Positions 44,440-52,147 of a stretch of DNA of 64,000 nt are shown here, piece by piece. A model generated the notes under the pieces. It was not told the origin of the DNA, did no database searches, and saw only the letters and a program-made list of their open reading frames with translations. Source of the DNA: Pseudolabrys sp. (GTDB lineage: Bacteria; Pseudomonadota; Alphaproteobacteria; Rhizobiales; Xanthobacteraceae); the NCBI GenBank assembly GCA_029980465.1, contig JARYIJ010000001.1:992001-1056000 (forward strand). The letters are read 5' to 3'. Positions within the stretch are counted from its first letter, which is position 1. Each line of letters begins with the position of its first letter. The translations under genes were made by a program, and so were the position numbers.

Positions 44440-44459
44440 ATAAAAAGGCTTCTAAGCCT
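44440..44459 (-). terminator. Likely rho-independent terminator of the sox operon
   Basis: On the minus strand AGGCT-TAGA-AGCCT (44459-44446) is followed by a run of five T and then ATT. It begins 22 bases after the stop of the last sox-linked gene. The stem is short (5 base pairs) but the placement and T-tract fit an intrinsic terminator. Confidence 0.55.
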
Positions 44460-44480
44460 AACTTGAAAGGCATTGCGCGA

Positions 44481-44966
44481 CTAGAAATCGAGCTTGTCAC
44501 GAACGGCGTCGAGCCCGGCCTTGGCGCAGGCTTCGTCCTTGTCGCCGCCGGGCGCGCCCGCCACCCCGACGCCGCCGATAATCGAACCCGCCGCCTCGAT
44601 GATGACACCGCCGGCTGACAGCATCACACGCGGCGCCCTAGCCAGCGCCGGCGTGATATTACCGTCCTTGATCAACACGCTGGTATCGCGACCGAAGTTG
44701 ATCGCGGTCCAGGCCTTTCCAGTCGCGATGTCCCAGGCCCCGAGGCTAGCATAGCGATCGCGCAGGCCGACCAGCGGCGCGCCGAACCTGTCCAGCACGA
44801 TGACGGCAACCTGATAGCCATCGGCGCGGCACTTCTTCAACGCCGCCTCTGCAAGCTCGAGGGCCGTATCGGGCGCGATCGATTTGTAAGTGACCAGCGC
44901 GCTGTCTGCGTGACCTGCCGCCGGAATAGCGAGCAGCATCGCGACGATTAAGGCAAAGCGTTTCAT
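44481..44966 (-). CDS. GlcG/HbpS-like (DUF336) secreted protein
   Basis: A 161-residue protein with a signal peptide (MKRFALIVAMLLAIPAAGHA-DS) and one GlcG/HbpS-like domain: ALELAEAALKKCRADGYQVAVIVLDRFGAPLV, then the glycine-rich GGVIIEAAGSIIGGVGVAGAPGGDKDEACAKAGLDAV. Members of this family include haem- and corrinoid-binding proteins. The start follows AGAGG by 5 bases; the open frame further upstream overlaps the DsrE gene. It is the last gene of the sox operon, 8 bases after a DsrE-like gene, just before the terminator. A haem-handling role for the c-type cytochromes is possible but unproven. Confidence 0.85.
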   Translation of the reverse strand: MKRFALIVAMLLAIPAAGHADSALVTYKSIAPDTALELAEAALKKCRADGYQVAVIVLDRFGAPLVGLRDRYASLGAWDIATGKAWTAINFGRDTSVLIKDGNITPALARAPRVMLSAGGVIIEAAGSIIGGVGVAGAPGGDKDEACAKAGLDAVRDKLDF

Positions 44967-44974
44967 GGAGGCCT

Positions 44975-45436
44975 CTACGGCTTGATGTAAGTCCAGCCCT
45001 GCTCCTGCAACTCGGTCAGCCGAACAATACCCGCCGGGACGACATGCGCCTGCGAGATGATCTGGATTGGATGGCCTTCGGCCTTCTCCATGTGGCGCTT
45101 GGTGTTGCCGCACGCCGAAAAGGCGAGGTTGGCATTGAACGCGTCGTTCTTCATACTGGCGATGCGTCCCTTCACCGGCGACATGTCCTCGCGCAGCATG
45201 TTGAGGCCGGGCCCATACGCGACGACCTCGACCTCAACCTTCTCGCCCTTTCCCTGGTAATATTCCAAGAGGTTCGAGACGTTGTTAAGCGCCAGGTTCA
45301 TGACCTTGGGATCGTTCTGGTCGACATGGAACGCAACACGATGCGCCTTGGGTTCGTCGGCATGGCCGCGCGCCGCGAATCCAACAGTGGCGGCAACGGC
45401 GGTCAAAGCCGCAAAACGACGCGATACCGATTTCAT
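44975..45436 (-). CDS. Secreted DsrE-like protein 1
   Basis: A 153-residue DsrE/DsrF-like protein with a signal peptide (ending GHA-DE). The Rossmann-like DsrE fold is indicated by HRVAFHVDQNDPKVMNLALNNVSNLL and VEVEVVAYGPGLNML. Its only cysteine, Cys109 in FSACGNT, aligns with the single cysteine of the neighbouring DsrE-like protein. GGAGG lies 5 bases before the ATG. DsrE-type proteins relay sulfur as protein persulfide in the cytoplasm; export of such a protein next to SoxB suggests a periplasmic sulfur-handling role, an inference. Confidence 0.85.
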   Translation of the reverse strand: MKSVSRRFAALTAVAATVGFAARGHADEPKAHRVAFHVDQNDPKVMNLALNNVSNLLEYYQGKGEKVEVEVVAYGPGLNMLREDMSPVKGRIASMKNDAFNANLAFSACGNTKRHMEKAEGHPIQIISQAHVVPAGIVRLTELQEQGWTYIKP

Positions 45437-45450
45437 CACAACCTCCTCAT

Positions 45451-45891
45451 CTAGGGCCGCACGAGCGTGTAACCCTTTTCCGCGAGCTCCAGAATACGGC
45501 CGACGCCGACCTGGACCCGAACGGCCTTCGGATTGATGTCAACGTGCTTTCCTTCGCGCTCAAGCGTCTCGACTGTATTCATGCAGATATCGAACTGCAC
45601 GCCCTGCGAGATCAGGCTGTCGACACGAACCTTGTTTGAACTCCCGGCACGAAGCAAATCGATGCCCGGCCCGAACGCCACGACCTCGATCGCGATCTTG
45701 TCCGGACCATACGCCTTGAGAAGATTATAGGCGACGCTCAGCACCAGAAGCTGCTTGGCCTGGCCGGAGTCGGACAGTTGCAGCACGATATGATGATCGG
45801 CGAACGGCTTGTCGGCCGGCGAAGGTGTCTGCGCCGCCACCGGAGCGAGCAGCACAAATATCATCGCCAGGATTTGCCCGATGCGGAGCAT
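45451..45891 (-). CDS. Secreted DsrE-like protein 2
   Basis: A 146-residue DsrE-like protein with signal peptide (MLRIGQILAMIFVLLAPVAA-QT). The fold signature is HHIVLQLSDSGQAKQLLVLSVAYNLL and IAIEVVAFGPGIDLL, parallel to its downstream neighbour. Its one cysteine, Cys103 in FDICMNT, aligns with that of the neighbour. The start follows AAAGGA by 3 bases; the longer frame overlaps soxB. It lies 7 bases after soxB, so the two DsrE-like genes are a tandem divergent pair within the sox operon. Confidence 0.85.
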   Translation of the reverse strand: MLRIGQILAMIFVLLAPVAAQTPSPADKPFADHHIVLQLSDSGQAKQLLVLSVAYNLLKAYGPDKIAIEVVAFGPGIDLLRAGSSNKVRVDSLISQGVQFDICMNTVETLEREGKHVDINPKAVRVQVGVGRILELAEKGYTLVRP

Positions 45892-45898
45892 GTGTCCT

Positions 45899-47647
45899 TT
45901 ACCCGGCAATTCCCGGATTGCCGTCGACACCCTTGAGCACGACACGATTGAGCTTTTTCGGCTGCGCGGTCTTCTGCGCGCGCAAATAGTTGGCAAACAC
46001 CTCGGTCACCGGCTTGCCGGTCTGCGGATTGACCGAGGCCCAGCCCGCCACCTTGTAACTCTTGTCCGGCTCGAGCGGCTTGCCGTTATCGAGCGTCAGA
46101 TCGGAAATGCGCTTACCCACGGTTTCTCCCGGCGCGCAACTATAGTCCATGCCGCCGATGCGGACCATGTCGCCGCCCTGCTGAAAATACGGATCGGGAT
46201 TGAACAGATTATCGCAGATGTCCTCCATCACAGCCTTGATCTGCGCACCGGTCATCTCGGTGACATAGACCTGCGGATAGGTGATGGCGGTTTCCGACAG
46301 TACATCCTCCATGGTAATCGCTTCGCCCGGGAGCATGGTGTTACCCCAGCGGAAGCCCGGCGACAGCGCCAGCTCGGCATCGAGCTCGTGGCGTAACGCA
46401 TCGCAGATCAATTGATCCATCGTGCCGTTGAAGTTGCCCCGCCGGTAAAGAAGCGCATCGGACACCGCGAGTTTCTCCGAATAGGCGGCCGCATGCGGCT
46501 TGCCGGCGCGATCGATCAGCGCCTGCATGTCCGGATCGGCTTTGAGCAGATCGGCATAAACCGGCAGCAGGCGATAGCGCACATCCTTGACCGCGCCCTT
46601 GCCGAGCTCGAGGTCGACGACGGCGAGGAATTTGCCGCTCGAGCCGGCATTGGTCACCAAGGTCTTGCCGCCGGCGTTCGCTACCGAAACCGGCTGCGGC
46701 ACCGCATCATGAGTGTGGCCGCCGAGGATGACGTCAATGCCGGTGACGCGGCTCGCAAGCTTGAGATCGACGTCCATGCCGTTGTGGGACAGCAGGATCA
46801 CGGCGTCGGCCTTCTCCTTCTGCCGCAACCCGTCGACAAGCTTCTGCATTTCGGCGTCCCGGATGCCGAAGGTCCAGTCCGGCGTGAAGCGCTTGGGATG
46901 CGCGATCGGCACGTAGGGCATGGCCTGGCCGATGACGCCGATACGGTAGCCGCCGACCTCCTTCACCGTCGCCGGTTTGAAGACGCGGCCGCTGGCGCTG
47001 TCGAGGGCCGGCTTGTCGTTGAACGCGGCCTCCTCGGTCAGAAACACATTCTGCGCCAGGAACTCGCCCTTGAACGATTTGATGAGTTCGAGCAGCCGGT
47101 CCTCGCCATAGGTGAACTCCCAATGGCCGGTTAGTGCCTCAATTCCGAGCAGATTGGCGGCCTCGATCAGCGCCGCGCCCCCGGTCGCGTCGGCGACGCC
47201 ACTGCCCTGAACGAGATCGCCGCCATCGACCAGGAGGGACCTGCCGGACCCGGCTTCGGCGCGTAATCGATCAATCAGAGTCTTGAGGTGCGCGAAGCCG
47301 CCCAGCCGGCCGTACTCACGAGCCTGCTTGGCGAAGTCGAGACAGGTGAAGGCGTGCGCCTGCCTCGTTCCCGGCTTGATGCCGAAATGATCGAGAAACG
47401 CCTTGCCGACCAGATGCGGCGGCCGGCCTTGCATCGAGCCAATGCCGAGATTGACGCTCGGTTCGCGGAAATGGACGGGATTAAGCTGCGCGTGCGTATC
47501 CGTCATGTGCAGCAGGCGCGCGCTGCCGAACTTTCCGATCGCGTAAATGTCCTCGCCACCCGCCGCGCTAGCGACATCATAAGGCGCGATCCCGCACGCC
47601 GCTGCTGCGCCTAGCAGCTTCAGCACCTCACGGCGACGCATCGTCAT
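45899..47647 (-). CDS. soxB: SoxB thiosulfohydrolase
   Basis: A 582-residue periplasmic enzyme of the 5'-nucleotidase-related metallophosphatase family that hydrolyses the sulfonate from SoxYZ-bound cysteine S-thiosulfonate. A Tat-type lead (MRRREVLKLLGAAAACG) is followed by HMTDTHAQLNP, VDGGDLVQGSG, GHWEFTYGED, LLSHNGMDVD and LGGHTHDAVPQP, the two-manganese site motifs. The C-terminal 5_nucleotid_C domain covers about residues 390-560. Length is usual for SoxB. It lies between soxK and the two DsrE-like genes. Confidence 0.96.
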   Translation of the reverse strand: MTMRRREVLKLLGAAAACGIAPYDVASAAGGEDIYAIGKFGSARLLHMTDTHAQLNPVHFREPSVNLGIGSMQGRPPHLVGKAFLDHFGIKPGTRQAHAFTCLDFAKQAREYGRLGGFAHLKTLIDRLRAEAGSGRSLLVDGGDLVQGSGVADATGGAALIEAANLLGIEALTGHWEFTYGEDRLLELIKSFKGEFLAQNVFLTEEAAFNDKPALDSASGRVFKPATVKEVGGYRIGVIGQAMPYVPIAHPKRFTPDWTFGIRDAEMQKLVDGLRQKEKADAVILLSHNGMDVDLKLASRVTGIDVILGGHTHDAVPQPVSVANAGGKTLVTNAGSSGKFLAVVDLELGKGAVKDVRYRLLPVYADLLKADPDMQALIDRAGKPHAAAYSEKLAVSDALLYRRGNFNGTMDQLICDALRHELDAELALSPGFRWGNTMLPGEAITMEDVLSETAITYPQVYVTEMTGAQIKAVMEDICDNLFNPDPYFQQGGDMVRIGGMDYSCAPGETVGKRISDLTLDNGKPLEPDKSYKVAGWASVNPQTGKPVTEVFANYLRAQKTAQPKKLNRVVLKGVDGNPGIAG

Positions 47648-47672
47648 GTACCCTTTAATCCGCGTGTTCGCA

Positions 47673-47984
47673 TCAGCGAATCACGGCATCCGGCCAGAGC
47701 TTTTCCTGCTCCTTGGCCTGCGCGATCGAGGCGTTGGCAAGCGCCTCGGCTTCGTGCGCGTGTTTGACTGCCTCGTCGAAGTTACCAGCGTCCGCAGCCT
47801 TCTTCGCCGCTTTCATCTCGTCGGCCGTCGTCGTCCACTCGTTGCGGGCGGCATGCGCCGCCTTGATCGCCGCTTCGGCCTTGGCCGCCGCGGCCTTGTA
47901 GTCGTCGGCCGAGGCGGCGACGGCCGCGGTCGCAAGGGTGAGGCAGGATGCGGCGACTGCGAGCTTGATCAGATTTCGATGCAT
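47673..47984 (-). CDS. soxK: SoxK, SoxXA-binding protein
   Basis: A 103-residue secreted helical protein. A signal peptide (ending AVA-AS) is followed by an Ala/Lys/Glu-rich helix pair (DDYKAAAAKAEAAIKAAHAARNEW and ADAGNFDEAVKHAHEAEALANASI). Size, composition and position between soxA and soxB match SoxK, the small subunit that binds SoxXA and raises its activity. A longer frame upstream overlaps soxA and is a shadow. Confidence 0.85.
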   Translation of the reverse strand: MHRNLIKLAVAASCLTLATAAVAASADDYKAAAAKAEAAIKAAHAARNEWTTTADEMKAAKKAADAGNFDEAVKHAHEAEALANASIAQAKEQEKLWPDAVIR

Positions 47985-48004
47985 GATGGTCTCTCCCGCT
48001 CGCG

Positions 48005-48853
48005 CTACGGCCGCGCGCCCGGGCCGGAAATCGGCAGCCCGTTCGCCATGTAGGACAGGAAGTACTCGACGTTGCGGTATTCCGGCGATTCCGCGGACAA
48101 CGGCGTGCCACGGACCTGGCTGTTGCAACTGCGAAGGCGGCGGCTGGTCGTTCCCATGCCGCCCCAGGCGGAGCGATAGATCGGCATCGCGTTCAGGATG
48201 CCCAAGGCCGGCGCGAGAACCTCGCTGCGGATGTGGTTGCCTGGGTTCTGCACGTGGCAACTCGCGCAAGAGAAGTTGAGCTGGCCGCGGCGGGTGTAGA
48301 AGTATTCCTCGCCGGCCTTGTAGGCGGCGAGCGCGCGCGGGTCGTTCGGAATCTTGATGTCCATCGGCTTGCCGCGCGACGTGTACGCCATGTACGCGGT
48401 CAAAGCCGCCATGTCGTCCTTGCTGTAATCGTACGGCTTCTCGCCGTTCGCCTCGCGGCACTTATTGATCGCCACGTCGAGCGTGACCACTTCGCCGGAC
48501 TTCTCGTCGAACATCGGATAGAGCTGCCGCACGCCGATGCCCTTGTTCGGGAAACAGTCGGCGTAGGTCTTGCCATTCTTGAATGGCGTCTCGAACATCT
48601 GCTTGCCCTGATCGACGGCAAACTCATAGGGTGGGAATTCGTCGATCGCCTTCCATTGCTTGCGCAACCCCTCGTCCATCGAATAGGGACCGTTGACGAA
48701 GTCGTTGAGCGGCACCTTGGGGAAGCGTTCCGTGAAGTATTTGCGGAACGCCTTGAAATCGGCCTGCGGATCGACGCCGCTCGCGGCCAACAGCGGTTGC
48801 GCCGTAACTGCGACGATCGCCGCCGCAAGACAAACCTTGCGCAGCATTTTCAA
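48005..48853 (-). CDS. soxA: SoxA, L-cysteine S-thiosulfotransferase subunit (mono-haem)
   Basis: A 282-residue c-type cytochrome with signal peptide (ending LLA-AS). The catalytic haem site is Cys196-Ala-Ser-Cys199-His200 and the probable axial ligand is Cys243 in RSCNSQV, which in SoxA is a cysteine persulfide. The N-terminal haem of di-haem SoxA is missing: Cys100 and Cys132 lie where a disulfide replaces it in mono-haem homologues. With SoxX it attaches thiosulfate to SoxY. Confidence 0.95.
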   Translation of the reverse strand: MKMLRKVCLAAAIVAVTAQPLLAASGVDPQADFKAFRKYFTERFPKVPLNDFVNGPYSMDEGLRKQWKAIDEFPPYEFAVDQGKQMFETPFKNGKTYADCFPNKGIGVRQLYPMFDEKSGEVVTLDVAINKCREANGEKPYDYSKDDMAALTAYMAYTSRGKPMDIKIPNDPRALAAYKAGEEYFYTRRGQLNFSCASCHVQNPGNHIRSEVLAPALGILNAMPIYRSAWGGMGTTSRRLRSCNSQVRGTPLSAESPEYRNVEYFLSYMANGLPISGPGARP

Positions 48854-48881
48854 TCCTCCCGTTCCGGTTCTTGCCGACCGT

Positions 48882-49193
48882 TTATTGAATCTTCCCGACG
48901 AATGAATCGCTCTCGCCCTTGTTGTCGACCCAGCTCACCTTGAGGTCGTCGCCCTTCTTGCCGCCCTGGAAGCTGAACTTCAGATATGGATCCTTGGAGA
49001 CCGCCGGCCCCCACAGCGCGGTGAACACCACCTTGCCGCCATGCTCGAACTGCACCACCTCGATGTGGTGCGGCGGAATCAACTGCCCCTTCGAATCCTT
49101 GACGAAGCCGGAATCCATCGGATGCCGGATCAGCGACTGCACCTCCGTCGTATCACCGCTGGCGACAGCGCGGATGCGGATCGTATTTGCCAT
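48882..49193 (-). CDS. soxZ: SoxZ, thiosulfate carrier subunit
   Basis: A 103-residue protein with the SoxZ block IRAVASGDTTEVQSLIRHPMDSGF and the closing VSWVDNKGESDSF. It has no signal peptide; it is exported as a complex with Tat-targeted SoxY. Position between soxY and soxA is standard. Confidence 0.95.
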   Translation of the reverse strand: MANTIRIRAVASGDTTEVQSLIRHPMDSGFVKDSKGQLIPPHHIEVVQFEHGGKVVFTALWGPAVSKDPYLKFSFQGGKKGDDLKVSWVDNKGESDSFVGKIQ

Positions 49194-49214
49194 GATCTCA
49201 GCCTTTCCTCTGTT

Positions 49215-49709
49215 TCAGCCGCCGCAGCCGCCGACGGTCACTTTGACTTCCTTGGTCGCGCTATAGAGCTTGCCGCCGGACTCGACGACGGCAACGACCT
49301 TGGTCGTCTTTGCCATCTTGAGGCGGCTCGCAACCGCGGGCTTGGTGCCTTCGGGAATCTTGTAGGCCGCGGCAAGCGTGAACGGATTTTCCAGCACCAG
49401 AATGGCGACGCCGGTGACGTTCGGCAGTGAGCTGTCGACGGTAATCGGCACCACCGCGCCGTTCTCGGCGATTTCTGGCGCGTCGAGACTGACCTTGTCG
49501 GACGCCTCGGCCGGCTTGCCGTAGAGCGCCTTCAGCGCGTCCGCCTCCGACTTCTGCTTGAAGGCATCCTGAGGCCATTGCTTTGCATCCGCGTCCGCGA
49601 ACGCCGGGAACGGAAAGCTCCCCAGCGTCAACCCGGCAAGCCCACCGGCGATCGCGCCCTTGAGAATCGTTCGTCGCGTGCGTCCTGACGCATCCGGCGA
49701 AAACATCAT
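49215..49709 (-). CDS. soxY: SoxY, sulfur carrier subunit
   Basis: A 164-residue protein with a Tat signal (GRTRRTILKGAIAGGLAG) and the C-terminal swinging arm VGGCGG ending in the substrate-carrying Cys162. The middle block SLPNVTGVAILVLENPFTLAAAY is typical. It carries the sulfur intermediates through the Sox cycle. Confidence 0.95.
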   Translation of the reverse strand: MMFSPDASGRTRRTILKGAIAGGLAGLTLGSFPFPAFADADAKQWPQDAFKQKSEADALKALYGKPAEASDKVSLDAPEIAENGAVVPITVDSSLPNVTGVAILVLENPFTLAAAYKIPEGTKPAVASRLKMAKTTKVVAVVESGGKLYSATKEVKVTVGGCGG

Positions 49710-49734
49710 AGTCGTTGCTCCTGTCGAAACTCGT

Positions 49735-50088
49735 TCAGCGTGTGTAAAGGAAGTCGACGATTGCCTCGATTTCCTGATCGTTGAGAATGAGATTGCGCTT
49801 GAACGGCGGCATCACCGTCTGAGGATTGCGCTTGGTCTCGTCGGAGATAATAGCGACAAGCTCCTTGCGATCCGGAAAACGCGACTTCATGTCATTGAGT
49901 TCGGGGCCGACATTGCCGGGCGAGTCGCCGCCCTTGATGACATGACAGGTCAGGCAGTTGCCCTTGCTGCGGTCAAAGGCGAGCTTCTGTCCGTCGAACG
50001 GTGCGGCGAGCGCCGCGCCCTGCGCGGCCATCAGAGCCGCGAACGCGCCCCCGGCGATAATGGCGGACACCCCGCGTCGCTGGCTCAT
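49735..50088 (-). CDS. soxX: SoxX, mono-haem cytochrome c
   Basis: A 117-residue secreted cytochrome with signal peptide (ending ALA-AP), haem site Cys45-Leu-Thr-Cys48-His49, and a Met ligand in TVMPPF. The start follows GGGAGG by 7 bases. The reading frame extends upstream into soxD, but that part is a shadow. Electron-accepting partner of SoxA. Confidence 0.94.
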   Translation of the reverse strand: MSQRRGVSAIIAGGAFAALMAAQGAALAAPFDGQKLAFDRSKGNCLTCHVIKGGDSPGNVGPELNDMKSRFPDRKELVAIISDETKRNPQTVMPPFKRNLILNDQEIEAIVDFLYTR

Positions 50089-50126
50089 CTCCCAATCCTC
50101 CCTTACCCGCGTCCGTTGCGACAGAC

Positions 50127-50798
50127 TTATTCCGGTTTCATTTCGTCCAGCGGCCCGGTGGTCCGGGGCGTCAGGCTTTTTCCTTCCGCCGTCGATTCGA
50201 TCCTGATCGAGCCCGGATCGACGCAATTCGTCATGCATTCCTTCGCAGCGGTATCAGGCCTCGGATCGCGCCACAAGAATGCATCGCGATGCGGCATCTT
50301 GACCTTAGGCACGCTATCACGATCCGCAACGAAATTATTATCGACGATGTTATTCAGATTCAGGATGTACGCGACCATCGCATACACCTGATCGGCCGTT
50401 AACTGGTGCGGCGCCGGGAACGGCATCGCGCGATTGATATAGTCGAACAGCGTGGTGGCGAACGGCCAATAGCTCCCAACCGTCGGTTCGGGACGATCGC
50501 CCGTCAACTGGCCGCCGGCCAGTTTCGGATAGCGGCCCTCGCCTTCGCCGAACGTGCCATGACATGCGGCGCACTGATCGGAATAGATTTCGGCACCCTC
50601 CGCCACGCTGCCTTTGCCGGGCGGCAGACCCTGGCCGTCGGGGCGCACGGCAATGGACCAGCCGGCGATTTCGGCATCCGTGGGCGCGCGGCCATAGCCG
50701 AAATAGCCCGCCGGATGGCCATCGCCAGCGATCGCAGGTCCCACGCACAGCGCGGAGACAACCGACAGACCGAGAAAGAGCTTACGCGAGTTGGACAT
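50127..50798 (-). CDS. soxD: SoxD-type cytochrome c subunit (short, single haem)
   Basis: A 223-residue secreted cytochrome with signal peptide (ending AIA-GD) and one haem site, Cys76-Ala-Ala-Cys79-His80. GWSIAVRPDGQGLPPGKGSVAEGAEIYSDQC matches SoxD. It is much shorter than the two-haem Paracoccus SoxD (near 380 residues); only the first haem domain is present. A CMTNC pair near the C-terminus is unusual. It overlaps soxC by 17 bases. Confidence 0.88.
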   Translation of the reverse strand: MSNSRKLFLGLSVVSALCVGPAIAGDGHPAGYFGYGRAPTDAEIAGWSIAVRPDGQGLPPGKGSVAEGAEIYSDQCAACHGTFGEGEGRYPKLAGGQLTGDRPEPTVGSYWPFATTLFDYINRAMPFPAPHQLTADQVYAMVAYILNLNNIVDNNFVADRDSVPKVKMPHRDAFLWRDPRPDTAAKECMTNCVDPGSIRIESTAEGKSLTPRTTGPLDEMKPE

Positions 50799-52065
50799 CG
50801 TAGACGCTCCCGTCCGGCTTCACCTGCCACGTCTGGATCGCGTTGTTGTTGTAAATGCCGTTGACGCCGCGCACGGCGCGCAGTTCGGAAATGGTCGGCT
50901 GCACGAAGCCGGTCTCGTCGACGCAGCGCGATTGCAGCAGCGTCGGCTTGCCGTCCCAGCGCCACTCATGCGTGAACCTGGTGAGCGCCTTCGGCAGCAC
51001 CGGGTCCTGCAGCTTGGCGCGTTCCCAGTTGACCCCGCCGTCGGTCGATACATCGACATGCGTGACCTTGCCCTTGCCGGACCAGGCGAAGCCGCGAATC
51101 TCGTAGATGCCGGCGCCTTTCAGCGGCTTCTCCGGACAGGGGAACGTGATGACGGACTTGGCGTAGATAAGCCAGGTAAAACCCCTGACCGTCCCGTCTT
51201 TCATCAGCTCGGTGTATTTCGACGTCTCTTCACGCGTGAACCATGGCTGATCGCCGATCTGGATGCGGCGCAGCCACTTGATGTTCACGTTGCCCTGCCA
51301 GCCTGGCACGATGAGGCGCAGCGGGAAGCCTTGCTCCGGCCGCAACGCCTCGCCGTTCTGGCCGTAGACGACCAGAACGTCGTCCAGGCATTTCTCGATC
51401 GGCAGGCTGCGATCCATATGCGCGGCGTCCGCGCCCTCGACCAGCGCCCACTTCGCATCCTTCTTCAGTCCGACTTCATCGAGCAGCGTGGACAGCTTGA
51501 CGCCGGTCCATTCGGCGCAACTCACCATGCCATGCGTGAACTGCAGCGAGTTGAGCTGCGCCGCGCGCCATTCCATGCCACCGTTGGCGGGGCACTCGAT
51601 GAAATGAATACGCGAGACCGATGGAAAGCGCCTGATGTCGTCCATGGTCAGCAACAGCGGCCGCTCGAGCATGCCGTGAATCATCAGCCTGTGCTGCGCC
51701 GGGTCGACGGTGGCGCGGCCGCCGTGATAGCGCTCGAAGAATAGCCCGTTGGCGGTGATGATGCCGGGCTGGTCCTGGAGCGGCGTGAAGCTGACCGACG
51801 ATTCCTGCGTTGCCGTCAGCCACGGCACGTTGCGTCGGATGACGCCCTTGACGAACTGCGACGGTTGCCCGTAGGGCCGGTCGACCACGCCCGGGCCGAG
51901 CATCAGCGACCAATCGGGGTCTTTCGGCGGATAACTGTCGGCGGCGGCGGCCTTGCCGCCCATCATTGCGCTCCCGGCCAAGGCGGAACCCAGCGCGAGA
52001 AATCCGCGGCGGCCGATCGATTCGGATTTCTGCTTTTGCTCCGAACCTGATTTATTTGCTTTCAT
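50782..52065 (-). CDS. soxC: SoxC, sulfane dehydrogenase molybdopterin subunit
   Basis: A 427-residue molybdenum enzyme of the sulfite oxidase family with a Tat signal (IGRRGFLALGSALAGSAMM). The molybdenum-ligating cysteine is Cys158 in FIECPANGG; the C-terminal Mo-co_dimer domain (about 290-420) has KVTHVDVSTDGGVNWERA. With SoxD it removes electrons from the SoxYZ sulfane. The start is set at the ATG 9 bases downstream of GGAGG; an ATG directly abutting that site is less likely. First gene of the operon, divergent from soxH. Confidence 0.93.
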   Translation of the reverse strand: MKANKSGSEQKQKSESIGRRGFLALGSALAGSAMMGGKAAAADSYPPKDPDWSLMLGPGVVDRPYGQPSQFVKGVIRRNVPWLTATQESSVSFTPLQDQPGIITANGLFFERYHGGRATVDPAQHRLMIHGMLERPLLLTMDDIRRFPSVSRIHFIECPANGGMEWRAAQLNSLQFTHGMVSCAEWTGVKLSTLLDEVGLKKDAKWALVEGADAAHMDRSLPIEKCLDDVLVVYGQNGEALRPEQGFPLRLIVPGWQGNVNIKWLRRIQIGDQPWFTREETSKYTELMKDGTVRGFTWLIYAKSVITFPCPEKPLKGAGIYEIRGFAWSGKGKVTHVDVSTDGGVNWERAKLQDPVLPKALTRFTHEWRWDGKPTLLQSRCVDETGFVQPTISELRAVRGVNGIYNNNAIQTWQVKPDGSVYDVQLA

Positions 52066-52079
52066 CTCCGGCATCCTCC

Positions 52080-52105
52080 GACATATACACTGAACTGAAT
52101 ATGTC
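52080..52105. promoter_or_regulatory. Candidate operator between soxC and soxH
   Basis: GACATAT (52080-52086) and ATATGTC (52099-52105) form a perfect 7-base inverted repeat with a 12-base spacer in the 82-base divergent gap. It directly abuts the soxC ribosome binding site. Sox regulators are usually ArsR-family (SoxR) repressors that bind such repeats, but no regulator gene lies in the window. Confidence 0.5.
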
Positions 52106-52147
52106 CGGCGGTCCAGAAAAATTCAGCACGGTGGTTTTGCAGTGCAC

